Below, piece after piece: positions 12,479 to 35,100 of a stretch of DNA of 64,000 nucleotides (position 1 is the stretch's first letter; every line of letters starts with the position of its first letter). The notes beneath the pieces were generated by a model. That model had not been told where the DNA came from. It worked only from the letters and a program-made list of their open reading frames with translations, and ran no database searches. Position numbers and translations under genes: made by a program. The stretch covers positions 17,449,598 to 17,513,597 of the forward strand of contig CM056556.1 in the NCBI GenBank assembly GCA_029721515.1. The letters run 5' to 3'. This DNA comes from Synanceia verrucosa. Its lineage: Eukaryota; Chordata; Actinopteri; Perciformes; Synanceiidae.

Positions 12479-12923
12479 CTCTTTGAGTGCCAGCCATTTT
12501 TTAAAATCGAAAGTGCTTTGTGCCAGCTTTTTTGCTAATTTTTCAGTCATATTTCAAGACCCACAGCATATTTTGTACTATGTCTCTGAAAACACAGAGA
12601 TGCTCAAATGAAAGAAGAGTGGCGCTATTTCATCATGAAAAAAGTTTGTTTTTGTTTCGTTCTTGTTTTGTGTGGAGGAGGGTAGAGGCCACTTTGACCA
12701 AAAATCACTTTTTGTACAGAATCTGTTTGTTTTGCTCTCTAAATGCGATCGTTTCCACTTCCTGCTTTAATCACTGTGGGGCATGTTAACTCTTTATGTC
12801 CCAGCTACAAATCACAGAAGCCCCAACATTACTCACAGGCTGCGGCAGACTGTGATCAGCAACCAGCTGTTTAAAAAAAAAAAAACACTTTGACATAGTA
12901 TTACATCAGTGGCACTCAGAGAG
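12479..12923. mobile_element. piggyBac-like MITE, copy 1 (TTAA-flanked)
   Basis: A 445-bp element flanked by TTAA at 12475-12478 and 12924-12927. Its ends are inverted: CTCTTTGAGTGCCA on the left and the reverse complement of CTCTCTGAGTGCCA on the right. The interior has no transposase. An internal block around TTTGTACTATGTCTCTGAAA recurs in reverse orientation in the element at 38319-38807. A TTAA target is the hallmark of piggyBac and Kolobok elements, and the short CYCTTTGAGTGCC-type end suggests piggyBac. Confidence 0.75.
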
Positions 12924-13304
12924 TTAAATATAAACAGTGTTGAAACGTTCAGAAATACTCAATATAATAATCAGAAATATTTTCTTTTCATTTTCACTAT
13001 GTTCTGACATTTTATAGACCAAAAGGTTGATCAAGTAACCAAAAATAAATAATTGTCTGTTTAATTAACAACTGAAGTAATTATTAGTTGCAGTCTTATT
13101 CAAAATATATATTGTGTGAGAGCCTAGTATTGATACTCTGCGATGTGGCCCTGTATGTACTGTTATAGTGTTGTTAGTGCCCTATCTGGTAATGTTATGT
13201 CTCTTGACAGCTTTTCTGGCATCAGTTCATATTCAGGATGAATGAATATTTGAGTGAACGTCTGATCACAGAGCATTAAGCTGAATGTTGTTGTTCACAG
13301 GTGT

Positions 13305-13347
13305 GATGGCAGTTGGAGGGCTGATGACGGCAGATGTGTGGCTTTAG
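13305..13347 (+). other. Short upstream reading frame in the slc25a44 leader
   Basis: ATG at 13305 opens a 13-codon frame that ends with TAG at 13345-13347, wholly inside the 5' untranslated part of the coding exon and 27 bases before the main ATG. Such frames can lower translation; the effect here is inferred. Confidence 0.5.
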
Positions 13348-13374
13348 GGGCACAGCGCTGTCCTAGCCGGCAAT

Positions 13375-15094
13375 ATGCAGCAGAAAGGCGCAATCCAAAT
13401 TATAGAATGGGAGGACCTGGACAAGAGGAAGTTCTACTCCTTGGGTGTGTTCATGACCTTGACCACGAGGGCCACCGTCTACCCAGCGAGCCTCATCCGC
13501 ACTCGGCTCCAGGTGCAGAAGGGAAAGGCCCTCTACTCTGGCACCTTCGATGCTTTTTGCAAGATTCTGCGAGCTGAGGGTGTGCGAGGCCTCTACCGTG
13601 GCTTTATGGTCAATACATTCACCCTGATCTCAGGACAGGCTTATATCACCACCTATGAACTGGTGCGCAAGTATGTGTCTCAGTACTCGCCTAGTAACAC
13701 TGTGAAATCGGTGGTGGCTGGAGGGGCAGCTTCCCTGGTGGCCCAGACCATCACTGTGCCAATAGATGTGGTTTCCCAGCACTTGATGATGCAAGGACAG
13801 GGGGAACACCTGACTCGTTTCAAGGCTAAGCCCAAAATGATGCTCGCAACAACCAAGTACAGACCAACTTTCGGGCAAAGTCGTGACATCACAGTACAGA
13901 TATTTGCAGCTGATGGTTTCAGGGGATTTTACAGGGGCTATGTGGCATCGTTACTGACGTACATCCCGAACAGTGCGCTCTGGTGGCCTTTTTACCATTT
14001 TTATGCAGGTAAATAAACTCCCTTTTGTGGTTTATAGTAGCTGTTCTTCTACATGAGGGGGGCTGAAAATGCAATTTTGTTAGTCTTACATTTTTTTTAT
14101 CCTTTCTGTCCACAGAGCAGCTGTCCTTGTTGGCACCAAGTGAATGCCCTCATTTGATTCTGCAGGCTTTGGCAGGACCAATGGCTGCAGCAACGGCCTC
14201 CACCATCACCAACCCCATGGATGTTGTTCGAGCAAGAGTACAGGTAACGATACCACTATGAACCGCATAGTTGCTTAAATTTCACTTGTATTTTAAGGTA
14301 CTAAGAAGATTTGAATTTGCCTTTTTGAATATTTAAAACAGAAGAAACCCTTACCAGGAGCATTTTTGAGAGGATTGCAGATGACACAAAGACTTAATAT
14401 TTGTTGGGAATGGGCTGTGGGAAGAAACATTTACAATTACAGTGCAGCTTATCAGTAATTACAGTATTTTTTGTTGTGATCACGTCAAGTCATCATATCA
14501 GATCTGCACTGGACAATGACCTCAGCCGGTTATGTGAGTAGGCTATTATTTACCCAGTTAACAGTGATAAAGCCTGCAACTGTGTGGTTAAAGGAAAAGT
14601 ATCTCTAACCTCCAAGCTGCATGGTCGAGTCAAACAAGTGATTTCTGAACACAGATTTGCTGGAGTCAGCACCTTTTCTGTTGCTACACTTCCTCTGGTT
14701 GTCTCACGTTTCTAAATAGTTCCTTAAATTGCAGTGATCAGGCTGACAGGACGACTGATGTTTTTGTAGATTGTACTGATTTGCATTGCTCTGCAAAAGT
14801 CAAATATACTCTTCAGTGAGATTTTTGTCTCTAAGATGTCAAATCCAATTCTCGCAATAACATTTGCAGATAACATGATTTACCGCTCTTCTGTCTTTGA
14901 AGGTGGAGGGACATTCATCTGTTATCGAGACATTCAAGCAGCTGCTGGCAGAAGAGGGCGTCTGGGCAATGACCAAAGGTTTGTCGGCCCGCATCATTTC
15001 CTCCATGCCCACGTCGGTGCTCATTGTAGTGGGATATGAGACTCTGAAGAGACTGAGTCTGCGAGCTGAGCTCGTGGAGTCCAGACACTGGTGA
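13375..15094 (+). CDS. slc25a44: Mitochondrial carrier SLC25A44
   Basis: Inner-membrane carrier of the SLC25 family; the mammalian orthologue imports branched-chain amino acids into mitochondria. Coding exons 13375-14008, 14116-14243 and 14903-15094, GT-AG junctions, 317 aa (human 314). Three carrier repeats are visible by their signatures: P37-x-S39-x-x-R42 (degenerate, as in the human protein), P129-I-D131-V-V-S134 and P245-M-D247-V-V-R250. There are also two GxYRG-type loops (GLYRGF, GFYRGY) and the conserved C terminus ELVESRHW. The start MQQKGAIQIIEW aligns with the human N terminus; an upstream ATG at 13305 is closed by TAG at 13345. The first coding exon starts at the acceptor after 13300. 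Teleosts carry a/b duplicates and I cannot tell which this is. It converges with wdr61. Confidence 0.96.
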
Positions 15095-16457
15095 AAGGCC
15101 AGAGACAACTGGGACAGCCATCGTACCAGGCTTCACCTCCACACAGCCTGGCAGGAACTTTTTACTCAGGAGATGACGCAGACCCAGATGCGAGTCCAGT
15201 CTTGGAGCAACCGCTCACCTGTTTCGCTGCTTTCCACACACATTTTTAGATCTGTGTTGTTTTAATGGGGATATTATTCAGTAGAGTGCAAGTGGGTATG
15301 TTTGTCTGTAGGCACATACACAGATTTGTCATTACATCCACACTGGCCTTTATTTCTGTTCTGTAAAACAGATACTGTGATGATGTGATGATATAAGTGA
15401 CATTTCCCATCTCTCAAAAAAAGAACATGACTAATCTTTTAAGTTTGACCAATGGTTGGGAAGAGTTGCTTCTTCAAGGATAGATGGCTCATTAAGTATC
15501 TTTTTGACTTATCTACAGTGTATTTTAACAATATGAAATTAGTCCACCAGCGTATTTCGTTATGCAGCTCTGGGTTTGTTTTATTTTTACTGTGTCATAC
15601 TTTCAATGGCACAGAGGCAGCCTAAGCATGTTAACACTTGCTGCACCTTTGGAGTTCATCCAGCTGGGTTTGATTATGGGTTTTTTTTTTTGTTTGTTTT
15701 AAATGGCACTACTACTGCACAGTAAATCACAGTATAACAGACAATTTGTGATGAGGCCAGTCGAATGACTTTTCAATGTGCCAAAATCTATAGACACAAA
15801 TGGTATCTTTATCCTTTTTAGCGTTTGAATAGCATAAAAACTGTGCATTCCTGTGAAAAACATCTTTGTACAGAGGTGTGTTAACACCTGCTAAATATCT
15901 CACCTTAGTATAAGCCCAAAGAGAGAATAAGATTTGTTATTTAATAATAAAAGTGTCATTGAATTGCACAGAATAAATGAGCAGATCTTAAATGAAAAAA
16001 AAAGAATATTAGAAAGAATATTAAAAACAGTATCTCAAGAGGTCTTTGTGGTACAACTAAATTTTTTTAATTAATGAATTATACTTCTTCTTGACTGTAA
16101 AATGAGTTTTCAAAACAACAAAGTGGAAAGTTAGAGAAAAGAGGTGATGTAGCACAAGATTTTCCACATGGAATGCAGACTGGGCATGCAACTATTAAAT
16201 TATACTTGGTTGAAGCTAACACACAGGGAGACTAAAGGTGGCAGCTTCATCACACCAGCAGGCACAACTAAATTGAGGTTGCCTTTGGATTCAACAAGTT
16301 AATCAATGAATGTGAGATACATCAACAAGGCCATATTTAGAAATGACTATTACTGCCAGAAAATGCATCTAAGTGAGGTCTGACACTGCTTTCTTTTAAA
16401 AGTTGTTAAATGTTTGACGTGTTTTAAACTTTTGGACCTTTTTATGAAAATAATAAA
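15095..16457 (+). other. slc25a44 3' untranslated region with candidate poly(A) signals
   Basis: No coding sequence follows the TGA at 15092-15094. AATAAA hexamers occur at 15972-15977 and 16452-16457, and either could end the transcript. The interval is AT-rich with poly(T) and poly(A) runs and no recognised repeat. Confidence 0.5.
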
Positions 16458-16880
16458 GAATCATCACATAGTTTGCTAACTAGCATTATAATGTGTACTT
16501 TATAAAGATATACATGTTTTTTAAAGCCTGTCTTGTGCTATGTATAAGCAGTTTATTATGAAGCTGCAGTACAACTGCTGTGCCACTTGAGGGAGCACTA
16601 CAACATACTTTACATCTCCCACTCTTTGCCAAATTATGAGGCCACAAAACCGACAGAAATTCAACTACATATTAAATGTTTTATTTTTTTTTATTTTTTA
16701 ACCAATTAACTGGAGATTAAGCAAGACAAGCTTTATATTGCTCCACATACCTTCACTCATTTAATAATGTATTTTGGCTCCATACCAAATTGCTTATTTT
16801 GCTTGAAACCTAATAATATGCTTTATAATCCAAATATAAAACTCAAAAAGTAAAACAAACAAAAGTACAAAAGCGACCCT

Positions 16881-16886
16881 TTTATT
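16881..16886 (-). terminator. Candidate poly(A) signal of wdr61
   Basis: TTTATT on the plus strand reads AATAAA in the sense of wdr61, about 120 bases past its stop codon at 17009. The ~400 bases between it and the last slc25a44 signal hold nothing recognisable. Confidence 0.55.
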
Positions 16887-17008
16887 TGACTGTGATGAGC
16901 CAGTGCAAAAAAAAAAAAACACAATTACAGCTTCCCCCCTCCCCTAATTATCAACTTCAACAGCTCTGTAGATCCTCTCTTCCTGTAGTCCTTACAGGAT
17001 GTCGAATA

Positions 17009-27906
<10,898 letters not shown>

Positions 27907-28323
27907 TTTGTTTGGTCCTGGGAGCCAGTTAGATTAACTTTCTTTACCCTGAACACAACATTGAAGCGTGTTAGCTGAGGGAAAGCAGGGCATGTTCATT
28001 TTAAACACCTATCTACTTTGACTGCCAAGAGACACATTTATATAACATGTGCAGAGCTGATAGAGTTAAAGAAATAATAGGTAAAATAATGACAAATTAA
28101 CGTAAGGTTAACGGTGCAATATCTGCGTAGTTGCAGATGAAAAATCTGCTATAACACCACGGCTGATAACAGCTAGCTGTGACTAGTAGCAGCTATCATA
28201 GCAAGTTAGCGCTGCAACAAAGTGCATTTTGCTGATTTAACAATGGAAATATTATCGGGTGATCGTTCAGTTACTGTGTTTCAAATAAAATATTTAACTA
28301 TAACTCGTTATGAGACCACGTAC

Positions 28324-28420
28324 CTTAAACTTTCCGAATAAAACGATTTATTCTGTTTCTGTAGCGCGATGATTTACATAGGAGACGCCATGACAACATT
28401 TGTCGTAACTTCCGCTTTTC
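28324..28420 (-). promoter_or_regulatory. Presumed wdr61 first exon and promoter
   Basis: A good donor (AAG|GTACGT on the minus strand, exon side starting 28324) lies 400 bases upstream of the ATG exon, next to a short CpG-containing patch with an ETS-type GCGGAAGT motif on the minus strand near 28411. An untranslated first exon is the simplest reading; the start site is not determined. Confidence 0.4.
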
Positions 28421-31400
28421 ATCTACTTCGTTTGTTACTAAACAGTTGGTGAATAACATATGAAGCGCATTAGCGCCACCAGTGGAACCGTGGAGGAAAA
28501 AGAAATTACTAGACACTTGCAAAATCAATTATTTAATAGACGTTTGAATTAAAAAAAAAACATATTGAAATTATCTAGGTTAGTATATAAAGAATAAACC
28601 ATAATAATAGGGTGGGCTTGGCAACAAAATCAACCTATAAAGGACATGGTAACAAAATCAACGTATAATAAAACAACAAACAAAAGTGTAAACATGTAGA
28701 TTATTTGTGAATGGGAAAAGTATGTTTAGTAAATTAGTAATTTCAAAAATGTACTTGCTCAAAGAATATAGTGAGATTAGCCTTTAGTGTTTTATGGAGT
28801 GACTCATTGATATCCCAATTTAAGATCTGTTACATTTAATAATCTTAATATAGATATTTCAGAGGATAATTTAGAAACAATGATTTTTTTTATGATGGTT
28901 CATGATTAATGGATGTCTATTAGATGCAACTTAAGATGATTAGGAGCTCCCTGTTTATATTTACTATAATAACAATGGCCTGATGTAAATCCTACAGTAT
29001 ATGGTGCAGTGAGAAAGGAAAACTTGAACCTGAGGAGTAAGTAGAAAAATATTCCAATTTTTTGACAGTTGCTGCCGCAGCAGTCTAAGCATCGCACAGC
29101 CAAAAGATTGTCAAGATTCAGTTTCAAGAGGATTATTCCAGGAAAATATGTGTTTTAAATAACTCCTGAAGTATAGCTGAAATAAGCAGTTGCATGACAG
29201 TGAAAATCAGGATGAATTTCCTGACAGCCTGAATGTGGAAGATAAGAGATGTCCTATTTAGACCATTACTGCTGGTCAGCTGTGCAGAAGAGCCATCAAG
29301 AACATCATAGAGGATGCGGAGAAAGCCTCAAGATGGCTATGGATCCGGAGGGGGGATCTGTGGAGTAGTGGGCCACTTGGACACAAGTCGGGGGCTGATC
29401 ACCCCCGGCTGGGTTGCCCGGGCGAGGGTGTTTGATGATCAAAGACCCGAAACACCCCATGACCTCGGGTTCATCACTGATGATGTGTCCAAGTAGCACC
29501 TAGAGGTGTATGTAAGAACTGTTACAATTTATTTGAATGTGATCATTTCTACACAGCATCTCACACACAGACACATTCTTGATGTAGTGGAAAAGTCTTT
29601 AATATACCAGTAAAACCATCATAAGATGCTAAAACCATAACTCTGTAACTGGTATATAAACAGTTACTGATTGGATATTTTATGTAGTTAAGTAGCACTT
29701 AATGAAGCTTATTAACTTGATTTTAATGAGTATTTCAAGGTGACTGTTTCACTGCCAGATAAAACATTTTATTTCTGAACACAAAAACCACCTGTAGTAC
29801 TGCAGGCATACATGCAATTGCGTCTGTAACTGACTGACTTCTTTCTCAGATTTTAAATCCTTATTTCAAAAACTTTTCTGTAATGTTATTGTACTTTGTC
29901 ACACATTATACATACATGTCATACAAAATTGTACATATAGTAAATCTGGATCTGTTCCTCCAGTCTATACATGAATTTATAATTTCTTCTTCAAGCAATA
30001 ATGCACATATTTCCATTTTGTTAGTACTGGAGGCAGAAACCATCATAGTGCTGCTATTTTCAGCTAAGTGATTTATTTGTATTTTCAGGGAAATAATAAT
30101 GTTGGGTAATGAAGCTAATGTAATGGCATCAGCTGCAGCATGCTGACGAGAGAGCAGGACTTCTGCTGTCATTATCAGTGATATGACAAAATGAAGTGCT
30201 TTGAAAGCAGAACAATTTAAAACACCTGCACATCTATATTCATCCTGATTGCAAATCATATTGAAGTAATACAGTGCAATAGAGAGGACATGTTTCTATT
30301 TTTATCAGAAGACAAAACAAAACCTTAAATACTTCTTTTTAAAATTCAACACAAAGTAAGACTGGATATATTTATAGTTATATTGATAAAAAGATTAAAC
30401 AAACTGGTAGAGAGTTTTTTGTCAAAGCTTTGTCCTGCACAAACTAACCTTTGGACACGTTTCATATTTCTCTCTGCTCTTTAAACACAGCTTGTACTAT
30501 ACCCACAAGAAGTCATTAAAGTGTTACTTCGTTATATAATCATCACTTTCCTGCTTTAGGCTTTTAAATGATCAGTCTAGCCGATTATGGGATTTGATCT
30601 TGGTGAGCTGTGTCGATGGAGATAAAAATTCTTCCCAAAAAAGTAATAACTTTTAAGCTGAAATCTTTGAATATAGTTGTGTGGATTAGATAGAGACAGT
30701 TCTCTTCAATCAGAGTCAGTGTGTTGGATTTGACATCATCTAGCAGTGAGATTGCAGATGGCACCCAGGTGAAACTTCTCCAAGTGTCCGTTCTGAGCTT
30801 CTTAAGAAAGATCAAAATGGCTATTCATAACAAAAATACATTTAATATTTTTTTCTAACCTTTTTAAAGAGAGAAACTGTGTTAAACCACAACAATAAGG
30901 TGGTTTGATGGCGAAACACTGGCTCAGAGGCTTCTCAGCTGTAGTTTTCGTCTTGCATTAAACTTAAAACAACATTATGAAAAAGCAATTCTAAAACTTT
31001 GCGGAGTGAAATACTGTAAATGGCATCCAAGATTCATTATCGGTTCAACAAACCATTTCTTTGATCCATATTTGTGTTGCAGGATTGGCCTGAGGCTAGT
31101 TTAATTTATTTTTTATGTTTTACAGTATTATATTGCACCTATTTACTCAGCAATGAAGTGGAGAAAAGCTTCGATTCTAGTTTTTGACATTTACTGCAAG
31201 CTCAGAGAACGCCCAATACAAAATAATACAGAATTTATACCAAGCAATGTGCATGCAATAAAAACAAATCACCCTGTTAATGTTAGTGAATAACTAAGAA
31301 GGAAACATCTCAATGATTTATTATCTGTGCAGTAAAGCAACTCTTTGATCTAGGATTATGGTTCAGAGTTCATTTTTGACAAATTTACTGAATATTTTGT

Positions 31401-31877
31401 GATTTCTCTTAACAGTGTAGAGCAAAACAAAGCAGACACAAATCAGAAAATACACAGAGAACAAACAGATCACTTGAAACAGTATAATAAGCATACATGA
31501 GTACAGCAAATGACAATTAATCATAAAGTTAAAGGTTATCTAAATTGGTACAGCTAAGGTGGAATATGTGCTATTTGGATAAAAGTTATCAAAGTTAAAC
31601 AAACTGTGTTTATGGTTAGATTTGGAAAAATAAAGGCCTCCTAAACCTCCTAAAAAATCTTTTTGAATCATCTTGTCAAAAGATGCCAAAAAGTGACTTA
31701 GTTGAGTTAATGAGTAAAAGATAATTATGAAGTGAGAGACTATAAATACTCTCTCAAAGAATGAATTTAGTTATTTTTGATCCTCAGAGGAAGCAGACAT
31801 GTCAGACTTGTACTGTATTAATGGGACAGAGCTTTCAGGGGGAGGGACCTCCTCTGACTCCCATTAAAGACGGCAGC
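28421..31877. other. Intergenic interval wdr61-crabp1
   Basis: No gene is recognised. It contains a two-copy 30-bp tandem at about 28618-28670 (GGCAACAAAATCAACCTATAA repeated with two changes), a LINE tail at 29240-29517, and otherwise AT-rich unique sequence. Confidence 0.5.
29240..29517 (+). mobile_element. 3' end of a non-LTR retrotransposon
   Basis: This stretch has the look of the end of a widespread fish LINE: a short remnant of the ORF (about 29290-29350, with GAGGATGCGGAGAAAGCCTC) followed by a GC-rich conserved tail (CCCCCGGCTGGGTTGCCCGG) ending near GCACCTAGAGGTGTATGT. It is severely 5'-truncated. Recognition is from memory of the repeat type and not from a search. Confidence 0.55.
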
Positions 31878-31883
31878 TATAAA
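31878..31883 (+). promoter_or_regulatory. TATA box of crabp1
   Basis: TATAAA, followed 25-35 bases downstream by the likely start region (about 31905-31912), leaving a leader of about 240 bases before the ATG at 32149. The leader is purine-rich. Confidence 0.65.
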
Positions 31884-32148
31884 GGAGCTAAAGACAAGAT
31901 TGCAGCCAGCAGGCACACAGACAGGAGCAAGAGTGTGTGAAGAAAACCAAACATATAAAAGAAACACTTGGGTGTAAGAGTGAGAACGAGAGGCTGAGTC
32001 TAGAGCAAAGGAGACAGGAGTACAGGGAAGGAGGAGGAGAAGGGTAGAGATAGAGTCAAAGAGAGATAGAGGGAGAGGAAAAGGAGAAGCATCAGAGCGA
32101 GGAACAGGTTCTTTCGGCAGCTTTTGGACTCAGCCTTAGTCAGCAGAC

Positions 32149-35100
32149 ATGCCTAACTTTGCCGGCACCTGGAAGATGAAGAAGAGTGAGAATTTTGATG
32201 AACTTCTCAAAACCCTGGGTAAGCCCTCTCCTTGTCTCTTTATTCCCTCTCCTCTTTCCCCCCATCATAGCCAGCGCCTCATCCCTGCATGAGGCTGACT
32301 ATCCATCATGTCCATATAGAAAAAGGCTATTCTTGGTCTTGGAGAATGGCATGCCTGACTTCCCACAACATTGTATTTTTCGGAGAAGCTCCCTGGGAAA
32401 AGAACACAGAGATCTATGGGAAGATGCTGCTGAAGGGAATTCCCTCAGCTTCACAGGAGATATTAAATACTGTGGATGCTGAATTCCAACCTAAACAGAC
32501 GTGGTATTGTTATATGTACGGAGAGAGGGGGGCACAACATTATTCATGTAAAGCATTTAAGTAGGGCATGAATTAGCAATGCCAGGGGGAGGTCTCTGGA
32601 GCCCAACGATTTTCTCTTGTGTCCTATCTTTTTTCATACTTTTTCACTCGTCTTGGTCTTAACTGATGATTGTGATGGTTTAGATTGGGACTACTTTAAC
32701 TGGGTCATTCAATTGTGTCGCAGCGTACAGACAGGGCACATCAAAAGGCTGTGTTTCTTAAGAATAATGTTGAAATCCTTAGGGAGAAGTCCCACTGAGA
32801 GTACAGGGTTCTGCTTCAACAACTCTACAGGATCTGTGGATAACAAACTGGAATAAATATTAGAACTTTACAGACATGAATGGTCCCTGCTTTAGTACAA
32901 TGTGAGAAAGTTAAGTTGAAAGGTAAACATTTTGTTCCTTTAGACTGAAAAAAATTGGCAGTTTGTTTGTGCATCAGAAAGCTTCATGGTTGCAATCTCA
33001 CTTTAAACACACCTACCTGTACTTCAAGGAATAGGGTGATATAGATTTTTCTTCCTGAAAAAAAAATACCAACCATAAATTTATTTATTTGCTAAAAAGT
33101 ATTGCCTTTGTTGCCAAGACAGGTGCACTATAACTTTGTGTCACAGATATTCGTTTTTTTCCAAAAGAGAAAGGCTATTGTCATGTTGATTTTAGTGTTT
33201 CAATGTGATTTGTTTACCTCAAACCCTCAGAATCCATCCTAAGACAAATTTACTTCCATCAAGTGATGGTTATTTTTGATTCACAAAAGAATGCTCACAT
33301 GAAAGTGTGCCTATCACCTCATCCATTCACAAACACATTAAGCCACATCTGCTGGAGCAGATCATTCGTTTGCTCTTACATAAGGTCTCGGTCAGTAGGG
33401 AGCAGCGATGGGCAACCACTATGGATTCCAGTGCTGCAGGGCCGCCACTTTCCATCAACATCTTGATAATTATCTGTTGACTCTGAGATTTCCCTACTGT
33501 AGGAGGGGATTGTTATATCCAGGGTGCACAGAGCATAGTGAACACACTGAGTGAACAGAGCTGTACAAGTTCATCAGACTCACATTTTGCTAATTGCGAG
33601 CAGGCATGTGTGCCTGCATTTCAAATAGTGTAATAATAATAGTGGACACATCATTTTATCACTGAGCCAAAATGTTTGGGACTTTCCTTAGTTAATGAGG
33701 ACTCAAGAAATGGAAAATGGCTGTAGTTTGAATTTGAGTATTGGCATCTGTAGAAGACACCCAGTATGCAGTGTTTGAGGAAAATTAGCTTTGCTTCCAA
33801 GGTTTCATGTGAGCATGGCTGCTTGTAATAACTGAATTATATTGTCATTTTGCAATTTTTTTGACACATATGACACAAAAAAGGTCTAATATTAAAAATG
33901 TAATGACAAAATTACATTTTGAGAACGTGCCAATCTTTCAGAAATGAGGATAGACAGCTTGGCTCACTGATGCTCATACTTTTTTAATGCTATAAAAACA
34001 CATGGCGTGAACTCTCAGATCATGGGTGGGGTCAAGTGTAAACTGTCAGATTCATATATTTCTATGCCTGAGTGGTGACCAAATGACACCACAGGGGATT
34101 TGGGCAAGGAGGTTGTCTTAGAACTAAAAGGAGATTTCTTGTTTTTCCATGAAAACATTGCAGAATTAAATGCTTAATCTTGTTTGTTATGTGAAGATAG
34201 TAGTTTTCTATGCACCTATTTTCAGTATGAGGAGAAGTAAATAAAATAAAATAACATAAAAGATCCAGGACATTGGTAGGAAAGGAAGCCATGTGGCACT
34301 GTCGAGTGAAATCAGGCAGTTTTGGTACTAACCCAGGTAGTGCCATCAAGGATCACTGCTCTTATAGCCACTAGACAAAAGGAGGACGAGCCTCATGAGT
34401 TCACTTTGTTCTGGACATGGCTAAATACAGTAATCCTGTCCTGTAATTCCACAGATTTCTCTCTCTTTGAGAAGGAGTTGAGGTTTCTGTCTGAGCATTT
34501 ATTGTCTTGTTTGATATTTAACATCACAGATGTTCCTCTTCACTGTATTATACAGAAATACAAGAAGAGATGCAGCCAGCATGTGCCTCTATATTTCAGG
34601 TGGTTTAGAGTCTGATAGAAGCTGGCAGAAAGGCCTGTGCTGATCATGATTTGTGTCTCACATTCTTTATCAGGCACAAACATGATTGATCGATTTCACT
34701 TTAACTTTGTTGTTACATATACCCATGAATGAGACTGAGCCACTTTTGCACATTTTCTCTTTTATGTCTCAACTTTTCAGTGCCGAGAAGAGCTCAACCT
34801 TTAGCCTATTTCCTTACCCTTTTCTACGTCTGCCTCTCATGATTAAAGTCAATATCACCGGCTTTTAAGCAATCTATGATGCTGACCTCTGTCTGAAGCC
34901 AGGATGAAGCTCCTATAATGGTGGAAAAATATCATTCCTGTATTATGTAAAACATAATACAGGCTCTTTTTCAACTATAAGCTAGATTTTAAAAATGGCC
35001 AAAATGCCGCAAAAGACAGCCTGCTGTAATATCTGAGTCATAGGAAATGACACAATAAAACATAGTCATGGAAATTATGAAGCAGTGAAACATTCCACAA

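Noticed and set aside
13630..13892. Minus-strand open frames of 70-82 codons
   Set aside because: They lie opposite the first coding exon of slc25a44, whose plus-strand frame matches the carrier family throughout.
32186..32856. Plus-strand open frames of 79-98 codons after crabp1 exon 1
   Set aside because: They lie in intron 1; exon 1 ends at a clear donor at 32218/32219 with correct phase to exon 2.
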